NCBI GenBank assembly: GCA_030596145.1
Contig: JAUVKS010000082.1
Coordinates: 1 to 7,612 of the forward strand
Source: Pseudomonadota bacterium
Lineage (GTDB): Bacteria; Desulfobacterota; Syntrophia; Syntrophales; JADFWA01
Length of the DNA: 7,612 bases
Reading direction: 5' to 3'
Below are positions 7,161-7,612 of this stretch, piece after piece (within the stretch, counting starts at the first letter, position 1; each line of letters begins with the position of its first letter). The notes beneath the pieces were generated by a model. The model was given only the letters and a program-made list of their open reading frames with translations. It was not told where the DNA came from and searched no databases. A program made the translations under genes and the position numbers.

Positions 7161-7336
7161 TGGGCGAAATGCTGCTTGTACCACAACTAATTGTATTTAC
7201 GGGATTATTCTATGAAAATTCGGTTATTCCGTCGACATTTGTTGCCTCAGATTTCCTTAGGCTATCCTATCAGCTTAATGCGATTACCGTGGAATGCCCC
7301 ATAATTTCAAGTTGTTAGTGGCCCTTCTGGTTCTTC

Positions 7337-7352
7337 TGGCACAGGATGTGCA
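7337..7352 (+). promoter_or_regulatory. Candidate sigma-54 promoter pointing right
   Basis: TGGCAC, six bases, then TGCA, with exactly ten bases between the invariant GG (7338-7339) and GC (7350-7351). This is the -24/-12 spacing required by sigma-54; only the first T of the usual TTGCA is changed. Transcription would start near 7363. The neighbouring operon encodes a sigma-54 activator and three palindromes lie upstream. The same bases also form an inverted repeat (GCACA-GGA-TGTGC, 7339-7351), so the match could be coincidental. Confidence 0.4.
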
Positions 7353-7408
7353 TATATAGAAAGCACATTATGGCATCATTTTAATGTGAAATGAAGTCAA
7401 ACCGCTGA

Positions 7409-7461
7409 CTCGCCAGTAGGCCTTAAGTAAGGCTCTGATGTTCAGAACCAAGGCAGGCGAG
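7409..7461 (+). ncRNA. Possible structured RNA element (speculative)
   Basis: Downstream of the sigma-54-like promoter, CTCGCC (7409-7414) can pair with GGCGAG (7456-7461). Enclosed are hairpins GCCTT-AAGT-AAGGC (7420-7433) and CTGA-TGT-TCAG (7435-7445), making a small three-way junction. No known RNA family is recognised. No intrinsic terminator with a T-run follows on this strand, so the 3' end of any transcript is undefined. The element could equally act on the minus strand or be chance pairing. Confidence 0.18.
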
Positions 7462-7476
7462 GAAACTCCAAAATCA

Positions 7477-7510
7477 GGGAGGTCATTTGACTCAGGTCTT
7501 TTGACCTCCC
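7477..7510 (-). terminator. Possible terminator hairpin on the minus strand
   Basis: GGGAGGTCA (7477-7485) and TGACCTCCC (7502-7510) are perfect 9-base arms around a 16-base loop. Read on the minus strand the hairpin is followed by TGATTTTGG, a weak T-rich tail; on the plus strand no T-run follows. It overlaps the stop codon of a possible minus-strand gene end. An imperfect direct repeat (AGGTCATTTGAC / AGGTCTTTTGAC, 14 bases apart) gives an alternative small hairpin. Confidence 0.3.
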
Positions 7511-7612
7511 CCTCCTCCAAATCTTCCGAAAATTTTCTCAAGAGGCTGATAGCTATCCTGTTTCGGGTTTGAAAAGTCCTCAATTTTGCCGATCACTCCA
7601 CCAACTTTTATC
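7492..7612 (-). CDS. Possible C-terminal end of an unrecognised gene (partial at window edge)
   Basis: On the minus strand one frame is open from the right edge to a TGA at 7494-7492, about 39 codons. It contains VIGKIEDFSNP and PLEKIFGRFGGGGGQKT. The composition looks protein-like, and the stop coincides with a 9-bp hairpin, as expected of a gene end. No family is recognised and the stretch is short. It could also start at the GTG at 7596 as a tiny peptide, or be non-coding. Confidence 0.22.
   Translation of the reverse strand, partial: IKVGGVIGKIEDFSNPKQDSYQPLEKIFGRFGGGGGQKT

Larger units (their letters stand above)
6891..7223. repeat. Three tandem copies of a ~111-bp intergenic unit
   Basis: Units run 6891-7002, 7003-7113 and 7114-7223 (112, 111 and 110 bases). 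Each has the same order: a CCTTCAA segment, a 22-bp palindrome, a GAAAnGCT segment, the block CAACTAATTG, then an ACGGG(G)-TTATT block and, in units 1 and 2, GAACCTTCAG. Units 1 and 2 are most alike. Unit 3 is more diverged and a fourth copy decays soon after 7224. The palindrome is the best-conserved part. The array starts right beside the -35 box of the kinase promoter. Whole-unit similarity with no unrelated spacers excludes a CRISPR array. Confidence 0.9.
7224..7612. other. Gene-poor region after the repeats
   Basis: No complete gene is convincing here. It holds a direct repeat CTTCTGG (7324-7330 and 7333-7339), a sigma-54-like promoter, a cluster of small inverted repeats (7409-7510) and a possible minus-strand gene end. 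A 71-codon minus-strand reading frame (TTG at 7583 to 7368) has no good ribosome binding site, no recognised domain and overlaps the hairpins, so it is not called as a gene. Confidence 0.5.

Noticed and set aside
6969..7190. 73-codon plus-strand frame starting at TTG with an internal repeat (EPSVVPS...VTIAIRQFCR twice).
   Set aside because: The repetition only reflects the 111-bp DNA repeat, which happens to be a multiple of three. There is no ribosome binding site, the conserved DNA part is a palindrome, and the spacing between units 1 and 2 (112 bp) is not frame-preserving.
6891..7223. CRISPR array or integron attC array.
   Set aside because: The whole unit repeats with no unrelated spacers, and no attC core sites or cassette genes are visible.
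7368..7583. 71-codon minus-strand frame in the gene-poor end.
   Set aside because: TTG start, weak and distant ribosome binding site, no recognised domain, and it overlaps several inverted repeats and a competing open frame.

Overview
This window looks like a chromosomal segment from a Gram-negative bacterium. The best guess is the Desulfobacterota/deltaproteobacterial group, for example Syntrophobacterales-like. That guess rests on four things: a dapF-dapL pair (the LL-diaminopimelate aminotransferase route to lysine and peptidoglycan), the PdxS/PdxT (DXP-independent) vitamin B6 route, a histidine kinase with a large extracytoplasmic sensor paired with an NtrC-type sigma-54 activator, and moderate GC content with strong Shine-Dalgarno sites. 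The taxonomic call is inference; no marker gene is present.

Left half, plus strand (1-3676): four metabolic genes in a row. These are dapF (5' end cut by the window edge), dapL, pdxS and pdxT. DapL and DapF carry out consecutive steps making meso-diaminopimelate. PdxS and PdxT together form the pyridoxal 5'-phosphate (PLP) synthase, and DapL itself needs PLP, so cofactor supply sits directly behind a PLP enzyme. A candidate sigma-70 promoter with inverted repeats lies between dapL and pdxS, so pdxST may also be transcribed separately. A short heptad-type repeat fills the dapF-dapL gap.

Right half, minus strand (3703-6793): a two-component system converging on pdxT. The kinase gene is promoter-proximal and the response regulator follows after 22 bases. 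Residues for phosphotransfer, ATP binding and sigma-54 activation are intact in both. A good sigma-70 promoter lies about 70 bases upstream of the kinase start codon.

Right end (6794-7612): about 820 bases with no convincing complete gene. The part next to the kinase promoter holds three tandem copies of a unit of about 111 bp, each carrying a near-perfect 22-bp palindrome (6916, 7028, 7139). About 190 bases further on, pointing away from the kinase, is a sequence with the exact spacing of a sigma-54 promoter (7337-7352), followed by DNA able to form several hairpins. One reading is that the palindromes are binding sites for the adjacent sigma-54 activator, which would drive a non-coding RNA or an off-window gene. 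This is a hypothesis. The last 120 bases may also hold the 3' end of an unrecognised minus-strand gene.
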